Shown here: in pieces, positions 8,810 through 17,828 of the stretch
Layout of the letters: each line of letters opens with the position of its first letter
Numbering within the stretch: the first letter of the stretch is position 1
NCBI RefSeq assembly: GCF_032460525.1
Contig: NZ_CP135963.1
Location: 1,798,001 to 1,862,000 of the forward strand
Direction: 5' to 3'
Length of the DNA stretch: 64,000 bases
Source: Geodermatophilus sp. DSM 44513
GTDB taxonomy: Bacteria; Actinomycetota; Actinomycetes; Mycobacteriales; Geodermatophilaceae
Translations under genes and position numbers: made by a program
Notes under the pieces: generated by a model
Databases searched by the model: none
What the model was told of the DNA's origin: nothing
What the model saw: only the letters and a program-made list of their open reading frames with translations

Positions 8810-10281
8810 CGGCCGCTGCGGTCGCCGCGTGGAACGGGCCGGTGCCGGGCCTGGCCGAGCTGGGCGCGGTGCACTTCGTCGGCATCGGCGGGGCCGGGAT
8901 GAGCGGCATCGCCCGCATCCTGCTGGCCCGCGGCGTCCGCGTCTCCGGCAGCGACCGCCGCGACACCCCGACGCTGCTGGCGCTGCGCGCGCTGGGCGCC
9001 CGGGTGGAGCTCGGGCACGACCCGGCCCACCTGGGGGACGCCGACACCGTCGTGGTCTCCACCGCGATCCGGGAGGACAACCCCGAGCTGGCCGCCGCCC
9101 GCGCGCGGGCCCTGCGGGTGCTGCCGCGCGCCGTCGCGCTGGCCGCGGTGATGGCCGGCCGGCGCAGCGTCGCGGTGGCCGGCACGCACGGGAAGACCTC
9201 GACCACCTCGATGCTCACCGTCGCCGTGCAGGCCTGCGGCGCGGACCCCTCCTTCGCCATCGGCGGGGACCTCAACGAGTCCGGCAGCAACGCGCACGCC
9301 GGCGAGGGCGACGTGTTCCTCGCCGAGGCCGACGAGAGCGACCGGTCCTTCCTGCTGCTGGACCCGCACGCCGCGATCGTCACCAACGTCGAGGCCGACC
9401 ACCTGGACAACTACGGCGACCTGGCCGCGGTGGAGGCCGCCTTCGACCGGTTCCTGCAGACCCTGGACCCGGCCGGCTTCGCCGTCCTGTGCGCCGACGA
9501 CCCCGGCTCCGCCCGGCTGCGCGACGTGCCCACCCCGGCCCGCGTGCGCACCTACGGCACGCACCAGGACGCCGACCTGCGGCTGGTCGACGTCGAGGTC
9601 GGCGCGGAGACCACCGCGTGGACCGCCGTGCTGGACGGCGCGGTGCTCGGCCGGGTGACCATCCGGGTGCCCGGCGAGCACATGGCCCGCAACAGCGCCG
9701 CCGCCCTGCTGGCCGGGCTGGAGCTGGGCCTGCCCGCCGAGGGGCTGATCGCCGGCCTGGGCCGCTTCGGCGGCGTGCACCGGCGCTTCGAGCTCAAGGG
9801 CACCGTGGCCGGGGTGCGGGTCTACGACGACTACGCCCACCACCCGACCGAGGTCGAGGCGCAGCTGCGCGCCGCGCGGGCGGTCGCCGGGCAGGGGCGG
9901 GTGGTCGTGGCCTTCCAGCCGCACCTGTACAGCCGCACCCGGGAGTTCGCCACCGCGTTCGGCGCCGCGCTGGCCCTGGCCGACGAGGTCGTGGTGATGG
10001 ACGTCTACGGCGCCCGGGAGGACCCCGTCCCCGGCGTCACCGGCGCGATGGTCGCCGACGCCGTCCCGCTGCCGGCCGGGCGGGTGCGCTTCGAGCCGTC
10101 CTGGTCGGCCGCGGCACCCCTCCTGGCCGAGCGGGCGCGGCCCGGCGACCTGGTGATCACCATGGGGGCCGGCAACGTCTCCATGGTCGGCCCGGAGGTG
10201 CTCGAGGCGCTGCACGCGCTGCCCACCGGCCCGGGGCGGCCCGCGTCGGGGGGCGGCGACCCCGGGGGACCGCCGCGGTGA
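8806..10281 (+). CDS. murC: UDP-MurNAc-L-alanine ligase MurC
   Basis: First Mur ligase; adds L-Ala to UDP-MurNAc in the cytoplasm. The 491-residue protein has the N-terminal GIGGAGMSG nucleotide-binding loop (about 26-34), the P-loop GTHGKTST near residue 126 and the DDYAHHPTE motif that marks MurC. The ATG at 8806 overlaps the murG stop and the TGA overlaps the ftsQ start, so both neighbours are probably coupled to it. Order murG-murC-ftsQ is the normal actinobacterial one. Confidence 0.96.
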   Translation: MTAAAVAAWNGPVPGLAELGAVHFVGIGGAGMSGIARILLARGVRVSGSDRRDTPTLLALRALGARVELGHDPAHLGDADTVVVSTAIREDNPELAAARARALRVLPRAVALAAVMAGRRSVAVAGTHGKTSTTSMLTVAVQACGADPSFAIGGDLNESGSNAHAGEGDVFLAEADESDRSFLLLDPHAAIVTNVEADHLDNYGDLAAVEAAFDRFLQTLDPAGFAVLCADDPGSARLRDVPTPARVRTYGTHQDADLRLVDVEVGAETTAWTAVLDGAVLGRVTIRVPGEHMARNSAAALLAGLELGLPAEGLIAGLGRFGGVHRRFELKGTVAGVRVYDDYAHHPTEVEAQLRAARAVAGQGRVVVAFQPHLYSRTREFATAFGAALALADEVVVMDVYGAREDPVPGVTGAMVADAVPLPAGRVRFEPSWSAAAPLLAERARPGDLVITMGAGNVSMVGPEVLEALHALPTGPGRPASGGGDPGGPPR

Positions 10282-11072
10282 GCCGCTCGGGGACCACCAC
10301 CAGCGACCGCTCGCGGGGCGGGGGGTCCTCCCGGGCCGAGGTCCGCGCGCCGCGCCGCCCGCCCCGCCCCGTCCGTCCGGGCGACCGGCGGCGCCGGCTG
10401 CTGGTGCGCGCCGGCGTCGCCGTCGCGGTGCTCGGCCTGCTCGGGTGGCTGCTGTGGGGCAGTCCGGTGCTCGCCGTCGCCGCGGTGCGGGTCGACGGCG
10501 CCGGGACGCTCACCTCCGCCGAGGTCGTCGACGTCGCCGGGGTCGCGACGGGGACCCCGCTGCTGCGGGTCGACGTCGCCGCGGCCGAGGCCCGGGTGGC
10601 CCGGCTGCCCCAGGTGGCCGACGTCGAGGTGACCCGCGGCTGGCCGCGCAGCGTCGTGGTCACCGTCGTCGAGCGGGTGCCCGTCGCGGTGGTCGAGGAG
10701 GCGGGCGGGCGCTCGCTGGTCGACCGCGACGGCGTGCTCTTCGACGCGGTCACCGGCCGGCCGCCGGCCGGTGCGGTGCCGCTGGACGTCGCCGATCCCG
10801 GGCCGGACGACCGCGCCACCCGGGCGGCGCTGGCGGCGCTGGTCGCGCTGCCCGGGGACGTCCGCGCCGACGTCGCCGGCGCCCGCGCGCCCAGCCCCGA
10901 GGACGTCCGGCTCACCCTCGCCGACGGCACCACCGTGCTGTGGGGCAGTGCGGAGGAGGCGGGGGAGAAGGCCGAGACCCTGGTCGCGCTGCTCGGCCAG
11001 CTGCGGGCCGGGGCGCTCGCGCCCGCGGGGACGATCGACGTCAGCACCCCCTCCGCGGTCGTCCTCCGCTGA
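10278..11072 (+). CDS. ftsQ: Cell division protein FtsQ
   Basis: Bitopic divisome protein linking FtsW/FtsI to the early ring. The 264-residue protein has a basic, Arg-rich cytoplasmic tail (1-40), one transmembrane helix (about 41-60), then a POTRA domain from about residue 66 and a beta domain. This is the family layout and normal length. GTG start in a GTGA overlap with murC. Its stop is followed within a few bases by a hairpin element, so the upstream transcript probably ends here and does not run on into ftsZ. Confidence 0.93.
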   Translation: MSRSGTTTSDRSRGGGSSRAEVRAPRRPPRPVRPGDRRRRLLVRAGVAVAVLGLLGWLLWGSPVLAVAAVRVDGAGTLTSAEVVDVAGVATGTPLLRVDVAAAEARVARLPQVADVEVTRGWPRSVVVTVVERVPVAVVEEAGGRSLVDRDGVLFDAVTGRPPAGAVPLDVADPGPDDRATRAALAALVALPGDVRADVAGARAPSPEDVRLTLADGTTVLWGSAEEAGEKAETLVALLGQLRAGALAPAGTIDVSTPSAVVLR

Positions 11073-11074
11073 GA

Positions 11075-11128
11075 CGGGACCCCCTTCCCCCGCGCCTCGC
11101 AGGCTCGCCGCGGGACCGGGGGGTGGCC
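11075..11128 (+). repeat. Post-stop hairpin element, copy 2 (after ftsQ)
   Basis: Begins 3 nt after the ftsQ stop. It keeps the family pattern GGGACCCCC, then CTCGCAGGCTCG, then GGGACC and a G-rich closing arm, but the outer arms are the least well paired of the six copies. Probably a terminator of the murE-ftsQ transcript. Confidence 0.65.
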
Positions 11129-11158
11129 GTTCCAGCCTCTCCGGGGGAGGGTGGGCCG

Positions 11159-11743
11159 GTGAGCACCGGGCCGGTCAGCCGCTTCCCCGTCCCCCCGCGC
11201 GAGGAGCTGCCCGAGCAGCTGCGCGAGCGCTACGCCGAGGTCGAGGAGCGCGCCGGCTTCCTGCCCAACGTCTTCGCCGCGCTGGCCTGGCGCCCGGCCG
11301 AGGCGACGGCCTTCTTCGCGCTACACGACGCGCTGATGGACAAGGACACCCCGGGGCTGTCGACCGCCGACCGGGAGCTGGTCGTGGTCGCCACCAGCGC
11401 GGCCAACGACTGCCTGTACTGCGTGGTCGCCCACGGCGCGATCGCCCGCATCCGCGCCCGCGACCCCTACCTGGCCGACCAGGTGGCGGTCGACTGGCGC
11501 AAGGCCCCGGTGTCGGAGCGGCTGCACGCGGTCCTCGACGTCGCCGTCCGGCTGGCGGTGGACCCCGGGGCGGTGACCGCCGCCGACCTCGACCGGCTGC
11601 GCGGCCACGGGCTGACCGAGGACGACGTGTGGGACGTCGGTGCGATCGTCTCGCTGTTCGCGCTGTCCAACCGGCTGGCGCACTGGGCGGCGATCCCGCC
11701 GAACGAGGAGTTCTTCCTCATGGGCCGCGTCCCGCGCCGGTAG
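11159..11743 (+). CDS. AhpD-like peroxidase-related (carboxymuconolactone decarboxylase family) protein
   Basis: The 194-residue protein resembles the alkylhydroperoxidase D-like 'peroxidase-related' family. The redox motif is C85-x-x-C88 followed by H92 (NDCLYC, then VVAH), the geometry of the AhpD thiol/proton-relay site. The predicted role is thiol-dependent peroxide or lipid-hydroperoxide reduction in the cytoplasm; its substrate cannot be read from sequence. The GTG at 11159 is preceded by a good GGGGGAGGG ribosome-binding site. It stands alone between ftsQ and ftsZ, genes usually adjacent, with a hairpin before and a 355-bp gap after. Confidence 0.85.
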   Translation: MSTGPVSRFPVPPREELPEQLRERYAEVEERAGFLPNVFAALAWRPAEATAFFALHDALMDKDTPGLSTADRELVVVATSAANDCLYCVVAHGAIARIRARDPYLADQVAVDWRKAPVSERLHAVLDVAVRLAVDPGAVTAADLDRLRGHGLTEDDVWDVGAIVSLFALSNRLAHWAAIPPNEEFFLMGRVPRR

Positions 11744-12098
11744 CCACTGCACCGGGTCGCCGGCCGGTCGCACGTCGTGTGCGGCGCGGTCCCCGGCGAC
11801 ACGCGCGGCGCCACGACACGCCCGGGGCCGCAGACGACTTCGCCGGGTTCCCAGACGCGGGCGTGTCCGGGCTCTCGACCTGCACCTGAGCCGTCGACCG
11901 CGCGGGTCGTCACGGACGGTGGTGTGGGTGTGATCCCTGTGTCGCACGGGAACGGTGGGACGGGGGCAAGGCGACACGCCGGTCCGCGGCCGGTGCTTGT
12001 AGGCCCTGTCGAGGCGCACCTAACTTCGTGCGCGTCGACCTAGTTGACATAACCGTAAAGCTCCAGTTCAGGATGAGGGTCGAGGTCGGGAGCCCCAC
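11744..12098. other. 355-bp region upstream of ftsZ
   Basis: No convincing gene. The first third holds a GC-rich imperfect inverted repeat (GTCGTG near 11774 with CACGAC near 11811) that could end the AhpD-like transcript. The last 100 bases are AT-richer than the surroundings and hold the ftsZ promoter candidate. ftsZ therefore seems to have its own control region. Confidence 0.6.
12044..12074 (+). promoter_or_regulatory. Putative ftsZ promoter
   Basis: A consensus -35 TTGACA at 12044-12049 lies within AT-richer sequence. The -10 is unclear; TTCAGG (17-nt spacing) and CAGGAT (19-nt spacing) are candidates. The leader then carries a GAGGTCGGGAG ribosome-binding site before the ATG at 12099. 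Confidence 0.6.
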
Positions 12099-13373
12099 AT
12101 GACACCTCCGCACAACTACCTCGCGGTCATCAAGGTCGTCGGCATCGGCGGCGGCGGGGTGAACGCGGTCAACCGGATGATCGAGGTCGGCCTCAAGGGC
12201 GTCGAGTTCATCGCCATCAACACCGACGCGCAGGCGCTGCTGATGAGCGACGCCGACGTCAAGCTCGACGTCGGCCGCGAGCTCACCCGCGGGCTGGGCG
12301 CCGGCGCGCAGCCCGACGTCGGCCGGCAGGCCGCCGAGGACCACCGCGAGGAGATCGAGGAGGTGCTCAAGGGCGCCGACATGGTCTTCGTGACCGCCGG
12401 CGAGGGCGGCGGCACCGGCACCGGCGGCGCACCGGTCGTCGCCTCGATCGCCCGCAAGCTCGGCGCGCTGACCATCGGCGTGGTCACCCGCCCGTTCTCC
12501 TTCGAGGGCAAGCGGCGCGCGGTGCAGGCCGAGTCGGGCATCGAGGAGCTGCGCAACGAGTGCGACACGCTCATCGTCATCCCCAACGACCGGCTGCTCC
12601 AGCTCGGTGACCGCAACGTCAGCGTCATGGACGCCTTCCGCACCGCCGACCAGGTGCTGCTCTCCGGCGTCCAGGGCATCACCGACCTGATCACCACGCC
12701 GGGTCTGATCAACCTGGACTTCGCCGACGTCAAGTCGGTCATGTCCGGGGCCGGCTCGGCCCTCATGGGCATCGGCAGCGCGCGCGGGGACAACCGGGCG
12801 CTGCTGGCCGCCGAGCAGGCCATCGCCTCCCCGCTGCTGGAGGCCTCGATGGAGGGCGCCCACGGCGTGCTGCTGTCCATCTCCGGCGGCTCCGACCTCG
12901 GCCTGTTCGAGATCAACGAGGCCGCCTCGCTGGTGTCCGACGCCGCGCACGCCGACGCCAACATCATCTTCGGCGCGGTCATCGACGACGCCCTCGGTGA
13001 CGAGGTCCGGGTCACCGTCATCGCCGCCGGCTTCGACAGCGGGCGGCCCAGCGGCCGCAAGGACGCCGGGATCGCCTCGGTCCCGGCTGCCGCGCCGATG
13101 CCCTCGCGCCTGCCGGGGCACCCGCAGCCCGGAGGCGGGCTGCCCTCCGCGCCGGTGGGACAGCGCCCGGCCGCCCCGGCGCCGTCCCCGCAGGCCCAGC
13201 AGGCGCCGCCGTCGACGTCGCAGCTGCCCGGCCGGCCGGCCGCGGGCGGGGGCATCACCGTGCCGCCGCTGCCGCCCGTCCCCGGCTCCACCGCCGCCTC
13301 GGGCGGCCGGCGTCCGCTGTCGGAGGAGGACTTCGAGGAGGAGCTCGACATCCCCGAGTTCCTCCGCCAGTAA
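12099..13373 (+). CDS. ftsZ: Cell division GTPase FtsZ
   Basis: Tubulin-like GTPase that forms the Z-ring. The 424-residue protein has the N-terminal [13 protein letters not shown], the tubulin signature GGGTGTGG near residue 105, the T7-loop region NLDFADVK, a Pro/Ala-rich linker (about 325-405), and the C-terminal conserved peptide [10 protein letters not shown]. This tail normally binds SepF and, in some actinobacteria, FtsW. The ATG has a GAG-rich ribosome-binding site. A hairpin element follows the TAA at once, so ftsZ is probably a single-gene transcript. Confidence 0.98.
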   Translation: MTPPHNYLAVIKVVGIGGGGVNAVNRMIEVGLKGVEFIAINTDAQALLMSDADVKLDVGRELTRGLGAGAQPDVGRQAAEDHREEIEEVLKGADMVFVTAGEGGGTGTGGAPVVASIARKLGALTIGVVTRPFSFEGKRRAVQAESGIEELRNECDTLIVIPNDRLLQLGDRNVSVMDAFRTADQVLLSGVQGITDLITTPGLINLDFADVKSVMSGAGSALMGIGSARGDNRALLAAEQAIASPLLEASMEGAHGVLLSISGGSDLGLFEINEAASLVSDAAHADANIIFGAVIDDALGDEVRVTVIAAGFDSGRPSGRKDAGIASVPAAAPMPSRLPGHPQPGGGLPSAPVGQRPAAPAPSPQAQQAPPSTSQLPGRPAAGGGITVPPLPPVPGSTAASGGRRPLSEEDFEEELDIPEFLRQ

Positions 13374-13376
13374 GAG

Positions 13377-13431
13377 GACCCCGCTGCCCCCCGCGCCTCG
13401 CAGGCTCGGCACGGGGCCCTGCAGCGGGGCC
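13377..13431 (+). repeat. Post-stop hairpin element, copy 3 (after ftsZ)
   Basis: Starts 4 nt after the ftsZ stop. CCCCGCTGC (13380-13388) pairs perfectly with GCAGCGGGG (13421-13429), with GG/CC pairing beyond. The centre carries the family sequence CTCGCAGGCTCG. Likely the ftsZ terminator. Confidence 0.75.
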
Positions 13432-13440
13432 GCGCCCCGG

Positions 13441-13446
13441 TAGCGT
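13441..13446 (+). promoter_or_regulatory. Putative -10 hexamer of pgeF
   Basis: TAGCGT ends 7 nt before the ATG at 13454, directly after the ftsZ hairpin. It suggests a new, leaderless transcript for pgeF-yggS-sepF. Confidence 0.45.
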
Positions 13447-13453
13447 CGGTCCC

Positions 13454-14197
13454 ATGAGTCCTGTTCCGTCCGCCCCGCCGGCGGTGCGGCCCCGCCGGGT
13501 CGTCACCGACCGGCGGGGCGGCCGGTCCGCGCCGCCCTACGACTCGTTCAACCTCGGCGGTCACGTCGGCGACGACCCCGCCGCGGTCGCCGCCAACCGC
13601 GACCGGCTGGCCGGGGAGCTCGGCGTCCCCGGCGAGCGGCTGGTGTGGATGGACCAGGTCCACGGCACCCGGGTCGTCGTCGTCGACGGGCCGGCCGAGG
13701 GCCCGCTGGCCGCGACCGACGCCGTGGTCACCCGGACGCCCGGCCTGGTGCTGTGCGTGCTGGTCGCCGACTGCGTGCCGGTGCTGCTGGCCGACCCGGC
13801 CGCCGGCGTGGTGGCCGCGGTGCACGCCGGGAGGGAGGGCGTGCGCGCCGGCGTCGTCCCGGCCACGCTGTCCGCGATGGCGCGGCTGGGCAGCCGCCCC
13901 GCCGACGTCACCGCGTTGCTCGGCCCGGCCGTGTGCGGCGCCTGCTACGAGGTGCCGCGGGCCATGCAGGCCGACGTGGCGCGGGTGGCCCCGGCCGCCG
14001 CGGTGCGCACCCGGCAGGGGACGCCGGGGCTGGACCTGCGCGCCGGGCTGGCCGAGCTGCTGCGCGGCGCCGGCGTCGGGCAGGTCGTGCACGACCCCCG
14101 GTGCACGGTCGAGGACCGCCGCCTGTTCTCCCACCGCCGCGACGGCGTGACCGGGCGGCAGGCCGGCGTCGTCTGGCTCGACGGCCGCTCCTCGTGA
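13454..14197 (+). CDS. pgeF: PgeF-type laccase-domain protein (peptidoglycan editing / purine nucleoside phosphorylase-like)
   Basis: The 247-residue protein belongs to the YfiH/PgeF laccase-domain family. Members have been reported as peptidoglycan editing factors that remove mis-incorporated L-Ser-containing precursors and as purine nucleoside-cleaving enzymes. The copper/zinc-site features are visible: VADCVPVLL, HAGREG, GPAVCGACYEV and FSHRRDG. The dcw location, right after ftsZ, fits the peptidoglycan role. The ATG follows a TANNNT hexamer by 7 nt. Its stop overlaps a five-codon frame leading to yggS. Confidence 0.9.
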   Translation: MSPVPSAPPAVRPRRVVTDRRGGRSAPPYDSFNLGGHVGDDPAAVAANRDRLAGELGVPGERLVWMDQVHGTRVVVVDGPAEGPLAATDAVVTRTPGLVLCVLVADCVPVLLADPAAGVVAAVHAGREGVRAGVVPATLSAMARLGSRPADVTALLGPAVCGACYEVPRAMQADVARVAPAAAVRTRQGTPGLDLRAGLAELLRGAGVGQVVHDPRCTVEDRRLFSHRRDGVTGRQAGVVWLDGRSS

Positions 14198-14207
14198 CCA
14201 CGGCGCC

Positions 14208-14948
14208 GTGACCACCCCGGCCGACCGCCTGCGGGCCGTCCGCGACCGCGTCGACGCCGCCGCCCGTGCCGCCGGGCGCGACCCGGCGAGCGTCACGCTG
14301 CTCGCGGTGAGCAAGACCTGGCCCGCCGCCACCGTCCGGGAGCTCGCCGCGCTCGGCCAGGCCGACTTCGGGGAGAACCGCGCCCAGGAGCTGGCCGGCA
14401 AGGCCGCCGAGCTCACCGACCTGCCGCTGCGCTGGCACTTCGTCGGCCAGCTGCAGCGCAACAAGGCCGCCGCGGTGGCCCGCCTCGGAGCCGTCGTCCA
14501 CTCCGTCGACCGGCTGTCCCTGGCTCGCGCGCTCGGCCGCGCCGGGGCGGAGGCCGGCCGCCCGGTCGAGGTGTTCCTGCAGGTGGACCTGGGCGGGCCG
14601 CAGGGCGAGGCGGCCGCGCGGGGCGGCGCCGACCCGGCGGAGGTGCCGGCGCTGGCCGACGCGGTCGCCGACACCGAGGGCGTCTCCCTGCGCGGTCTCA
14701 TGGCGGTGGCACCGCGCGGCGCCGCCCCCGGGCCCGCCTTCGCCCGGCTCGCGGCGCTGGCCGAGCGGGTCCGCGCCGACCACCCCGGTGCCCGCGACCT
14801 CTCCGCCGGCATGAGCGCCGACCTGGAGGACGCGCTCGTCGCGGGCAGCACCCTGGTGCGTGTCGGTACCGCGCTGTTCGGGGTGCGGCCTCTACCCTGC
14901 GGGCAGGACGAGTCACACCAGTCACACGGGTCCCAGCAGCCCGGGTGA
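14208..14948 (+). CDS. yggS: PLP homeostasis protein YggS/PLPBP
   Basis: The 246-residue pyridoxal-phosphate binding protein has an alanine-racemase-like single-domain TIM barrel and no known catalytic activity. It controls free PLP and amino-acid balance. The PLP lysine lies in LLAVSKTWP; the GENRAQEL and [12 protein letters not shown] motifs are typical. The GTG at 14208 repeats the bases (GTGACCAC) found at the pgeF stop, and a five-codon frame connects the two by GTGA overlaps. A place between ftsZ and sepF is conserved in Gram-positive bacteria. Confidence 0.92.
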   Translation: MTTPADRLRAVRDRVDAAARAAGRDPASVTLLAVSKTWPAATVRELAALGQADFGENRAQELAGKAAELTDLPLRWHFVGQLQRNKAAAVARLGAVVHSVDRLSLARALGRAGAEAGRPVEVFLQVDLGGPQGEAAARGGADPAEVPALADAVADTEGVSLRGLMAVAPRGAAPGPAFARLAALAERVRADHPGARDLSAGMSADLEDALVAGSTLVRVGTALFGVRPLPCGQDESHQSHGSQQPG

Positions 14949-14979
14949 GTACGCGCGGCGACGACAGAGGGGCGGGCTG

Positions 14980-15789
14980 ATGGCCGGAGCCATGCGGAAG
15001 ATGGGCATCTACCTGGGGCTCGTGGAGGACGACGACGCCCGGACCTACGGCCGGTACGACGCCCACCCGGGTGAGGCCGAGCACCACTTCCGGCACGAGG
15101 ACCGCCGCTACCCCCGGTACGCCCCCGAGGACGGCTACCCCGAGCGCTACGAGGCGGCCGACCGGTACGACAGCGGCGACCGCTACGACCAGCCGGACTA
15201 CCGGGCCGACGGCTACCGGGACTCCGACTACCGGGTCGAGGCCCGCTTCGCCGACCTCGACACCGACCTCCCGCCGGCGCCGGAGCCCGAGCCGCTCGCG
15301 CTGCCCCGCCGCCCCGGGGCCGCCCGCGGCCTGGGTCTTGCCCCCGCCCCCGCCGGCGCCACCCGGCTGGGCGGGCTGTCCGGCACCGGCGTCTCCGTGC
15401 CCAGCCCCGCGACCGCCGTCTCCGGCCCGGTGGGCACCGCCGGACTGGCCGCCCGCGAGCCGGCCGCGCCGGCCCCGGCCCCCGAGCCCACCCCTGCCCC
15501 GCAGCCCTACCGGATCACCACGCTGCACCCGCGCACGTACAACGAGGCCCGCCAGATCGGGGAGAGCTTCCGCGACGGCAAGCCGGTGATCATGAACCTC
15601 ACCGAGATGGACGACGCCGACGCCAAGCGGCTCGTGGACTTCGCTGCGGGGTTGTCGTTCGGCCTGCGCGGTAGCATCGAGCGCGTCACGAACAAGGTGT
15701 TCCTGCTCAGCCCGCGGGACGTCGACGTGACGGCCGAGGACAAGGCGCGGATCCGCGAGGGCGGCTTCCGAGACACTGCCGAGGCCTGA
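14980..15789 (+). CDS. sepF: Cell division protein SepF with long Tyr/Asp-rich linker
   Basis: Membrane-tethering partner of FtsZ, the main Z-ring anchor in actinobacteria. The 269-residue protein starts with an amphipathic [17 protein letters not shown] helix, then has a ~150-residue low-complexity linker rich in RYD/YD repeats followed by Pro/Ala, and ends with the SepF core ([17 protein letters not shown], then [17 protein letters not shown]). The ATG at 14980 overlaps the stop of an 11-codon frame that opens at the yggS stop, giving TGATG. Confidence 0.95.
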   Translation: MAGAMRKMGIYLGLVEDDDARTYGRYDAHPGEAEHHFRHEDRRYPRYAPEDGYPERYEAADRYDSGDRYDQPDYRADGYRDSDYRVEARFADLDTDLPPAPEPEPLALPRRPGAARGLGLAPAPAGATRLGGLSGTGVSVPSPATAVSGPVGTAGLAAREPAAPAPAPEPTPAPQPYRITTLHPRTYNEARQIGESFRDGKPVIMNLTEMDDADAKRLVDFAAGLSFGLRGSIERVTNKVFLLSPRDVDVTAEDKARIREGGFRDTAEA

Positions 15790-15837
15790 CGGCAGCACCG
15801 ACCGGCACCGCAGGGTGCCCTGGGACGAACGAGGACC

Positions 15838-16134
15838 GTGGCTCTCTTCTGGAACATCCTCTCGTCGATCCTGCTCGTGTTCCTGGTCCTGCTCTTCGCG
15901 CGCTTCGTCGTCGACTGGGTGATGGTGCTGGCGCGCAGCTGGCGGCCCTCCGGGCTGGTGGCGGCGGGTCTGGAGGTCGTCTACGCCACGACCGACCCGC
16001 CCCTCAAGGCCATCCGGAAGGTGATCCCACCCCTCAACCTGGGGTCGATCCGGCTGGACCTCGCGTTCATGGTGTTATTGATCGCGGTGTACGTCCTGCG
16101 TGGCATCGTGAACAGCCTCGCGCTGGCCGCCTGA
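15838..16134 (+). CDS. YggT family membrane protein
   Basis: A 98-residue integral membrane protein with two hydrophobic segments flanking a basic loop (ARSWRPSG), the YggT family pattern. The family is conserved next to sepF and divIVA; its biochemical function is unknown, though a role in division or envelope organisation is usually inferred. The GTG at 15838 follows GAGGACC, a usable ribosome-binding site. The 48-nt gap after sepF is compatible with a shared transcript. Confidence 0.88.
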   Translation: MALFWNILSSILLVFLVLLFARFVVDWVMVLARSWRPSGLVAAGLEVVYATTDPPLKAIRKVIPPLNLGSIRLDLAFMVLLIAVYVLRGIVNSLALAA

Positions 16135-16235
16135 CCTCCACCCCTCGGGGCTGAGGACACCGGCGGCCGGCCGGAGTCGCCAGCCGCTCGTCCGACGTCG
16201 TCCCTGTACCCGTTGCCCGACCTGAGGTGAAGTCG

Positions 16236-16925
16236 ATGCCACTCACGCCTGCCGACGTGCACAACGTCGTCTTCAAGAAGCCACCGATCGGCAAGCGCGG
16301 CTACGACGAGGACGAGGTGGACGCCTTCCTCGACGTGGTGGAGGCCGAGCTGGCGCGGTTGATCGAGGAGAACAACGAGCTGCGCGCCGGCAACGCGACC
16401 GGTCGCACCCCCCGCGCCGTCGAGGCACCCGAGCCCCCCGCGCCGGCGCCCGTCGCCGCCCCGCCGCCCCCGCCGGCCCCCGCGCGCGAGGACGACAGCA
16501 TCCGCGCGTCGCGGATGCTGGCCCTGGCCACCGAGACGGCCGACAAGTACGTCAACGAGGCGAAGACCCAGGCCGACCAGGTGGTCAGCGAGGCCCGCGC
16601 CCGCAGCGAGCAGCTGGTCGCCGAGGCGAAGGCGCGGGCCGACTCGATGGTGGGCGACGCCCGCACCCGCGCGGAGACGATGGAGCGCGAGGCCCGCGCC
16701 AAGGCCGCCGCCCTCAGCCAGGACGCCGAGCGCCGGCAGGCCGAGGTCATGGGCCCGCTGGAGGAGAAGCGCACCAGCCTGGAGCGCAAGATCGAGGAGC
16801 TGCGCACATTCGAACGGGAGTACCGGACCCGGCTGCGCTCCTACCTCGAGTCCCACCTGCGCGACCTGGACAGCCGCGGCTCCGCCGAGCCGGCCACCAC
16901 CAACCGGCAGCACGCCAGCGCCTAG
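16236..16925 (+). CDS. divIVA: Polar growth/division scaffold DivIVA (Wag31)
   Basis: The 229-residue coiled-coil protein binds curved membrane and directs polar growth in actinobacteria. The N-terminal lipid-binding domain is canonical ([13 protein letters not shown], then [14 protein letters not shown]). A Pro/Ala hinge follows (about 60-90), then a long coiled coil rich in Ala/Glu/Arg heptads. The ATG at 16236 is chosen over an in-frame GTG at 16227 because GAGGTGA precedes it and the conserved N-terminus starts exactly there. It closes the dcw-associated block. Confidence 0.95.
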   Translation: MPLTPADVHNVVFKKPPIGKRGYDEDEVDAFLDVVEAELARLIEENNELRAGNATGRTPRAVEAPEPPAPAPVAAPPPPPAPAREDDSIRASRMLALATETADKYVNEAKTQADQVVSEARARSEQLVAEAKARADSMVGDARTRAETMEREARAKAAALSQDAERRQAEVMGPLEEKRTSLERKIEELRTFEREYRTRLRSYLESHLRDLDSRGSAEPATTNRQHASA

Positions 16926-16938
16926 ACGACGACCACCT

Positions 16939-16957
16939 CCCCCCGCGGCGACGGGGG
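16939..16957 (+). terminator. Short hairpin after divIVA
   Basis: C-rich and G-rich arms (CCCCC and GGGGG) around an 8-base loop, 14 nt after the divIVA stop. There is no U-tract, which is usual in such GC-rich genomes. Confidence 0.4.
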
Positions 16958-16975
16958 CGGCGCTGTGGCCCCCGC

Positions 16976-16981
16976 TACAGT
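16976..16981 (+). promoter_or_regulatory. Putative -10 hexamer of the 16988 gene
   Basis: TACAGT ends 6 nt before the GTG at 16988. It fits the leaderless pattern seen at other genes in the window. Confidence 0.45.
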
Positions 16982-16987
16982 GCGCGG

Positions 16988-17812
16988 GTGGTCCTCGCCG
17001 CCGGTCTGCTGGTCCTGGTGGGGCTGGCGCTCTTCCTCGGCGGCGTCGTCACCGGCTCGGAGGGCCTCTACTGGGCCTGCGTGGCGGTGTGCGGGGTCGC
17101 GGCCGCCGTCCTGGTCGTCGGGTGGGTGCGCGTCCCCCGCGGGCCGGGACAGGCGGCGGGTCCGGAGCCCGACGCGGGGACCGGCGGGACGGCGGAGCTC
17201 CCGGCGGCGGACACCGCGCTGCAGCCCGCCGGCACCCCGGCCGCGCAGGAGGCGCCGTACCGGCCGGCCGGCGCGACGGCGCTGCGGGCCGAGCCGGCGC
17301 CGCCCGCCGGCCCACCCGGGACCGCCCCACCCGAGGCCAGTCCACCCGAGACCCTCCTGCCCGCCGGGTCACCCGGACCCGCCGGGCCCGCTCGTCAGCA
17401 GCACCCCGCGCACGCCGCCGACGACGACCCGGACGACGACCTGGCCGACCACGACCTGGTCGACGACGACCTGCCCGAGGACGACCCGGACGACGCGTCC
17501 GGGGTCCCGCGCCGCCGCGGCGCGCACGAGGCCCGCGGGTCCTCCGTCGACCCGCTGACCGGGGAGCCCGGCGAGGAGGACGTCGAGGTCACCGACCTGC
17601 TGCTCGTCGTCGACCTGGCCGACGAGGTGCTGGTGGTCGACGAGCACCCCCGCTACCACGTGCCCGGCTGCGCCACCCTGGACGGCCGGGCGACGGTGTC
17701 CCTGCCCATGGTCGAGGCGCGCACCGACGGGTTCACGCCGTGCGCGGTCTGCCGCCCGGTGCGCCACCTCGCCGACGTGGAGCGCTCCCGCCGGCGCGCC
17801 GCGCGCGGCTGA
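16988..17812 (+). CDS. Membrane protein with acidic linker and C-terminal His/Cys motif
   Basis: I do not recognise a named family. The 274-residue protein has two hydrophobic helices at the N-terminus (about 1-45), a Pro/Ala-rich stretch, then a strikingly acidic run of DD/DDD repeats (about 140-165). The C-terminal ~75 residues hold YHVPGC and PCAVC, i.e. His/Cys spacing like an Ada-type zinc-binding motif. The cytoplasmic tail probably binds a metal. It is followed convergently by ileS, with only 16 nt between stops. The function is unknown. Confidence 0.75.
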   Translation: MVLAAGLLVLVGLALFLGGVVTGSEGLYWACVAVCGVAAAVLVVGWVRVPRGPGQAAGPEPDAGTGGTAELPAADTALQPAGTPAAQEAPYRPAGATALRAEPAPPAGPPGTAPPEASPPETLLPAGSPGPAGPARQQHPAHAADDDPDDDLADHDLVDDDLPEDDPDDASGVPRRRGAHEARGSSVDPLTGEPGEEDVEVTDLLLVVDLADEVLVVDEHPRYHVPGCATLDGRATVSLPMVEARTDGFTPCAVCRPVRHLADVERSRRRAARG

Positions 17813-17828
17813 CGGCCGCCGCGGGGCC

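Noticed and set aside
16227..16236. GTG at 16227 as the divIVA start
   Set aside because: It would place the start inside the ribosome-binding site, and the conserved N-terminus begins at the ATG at 16236.
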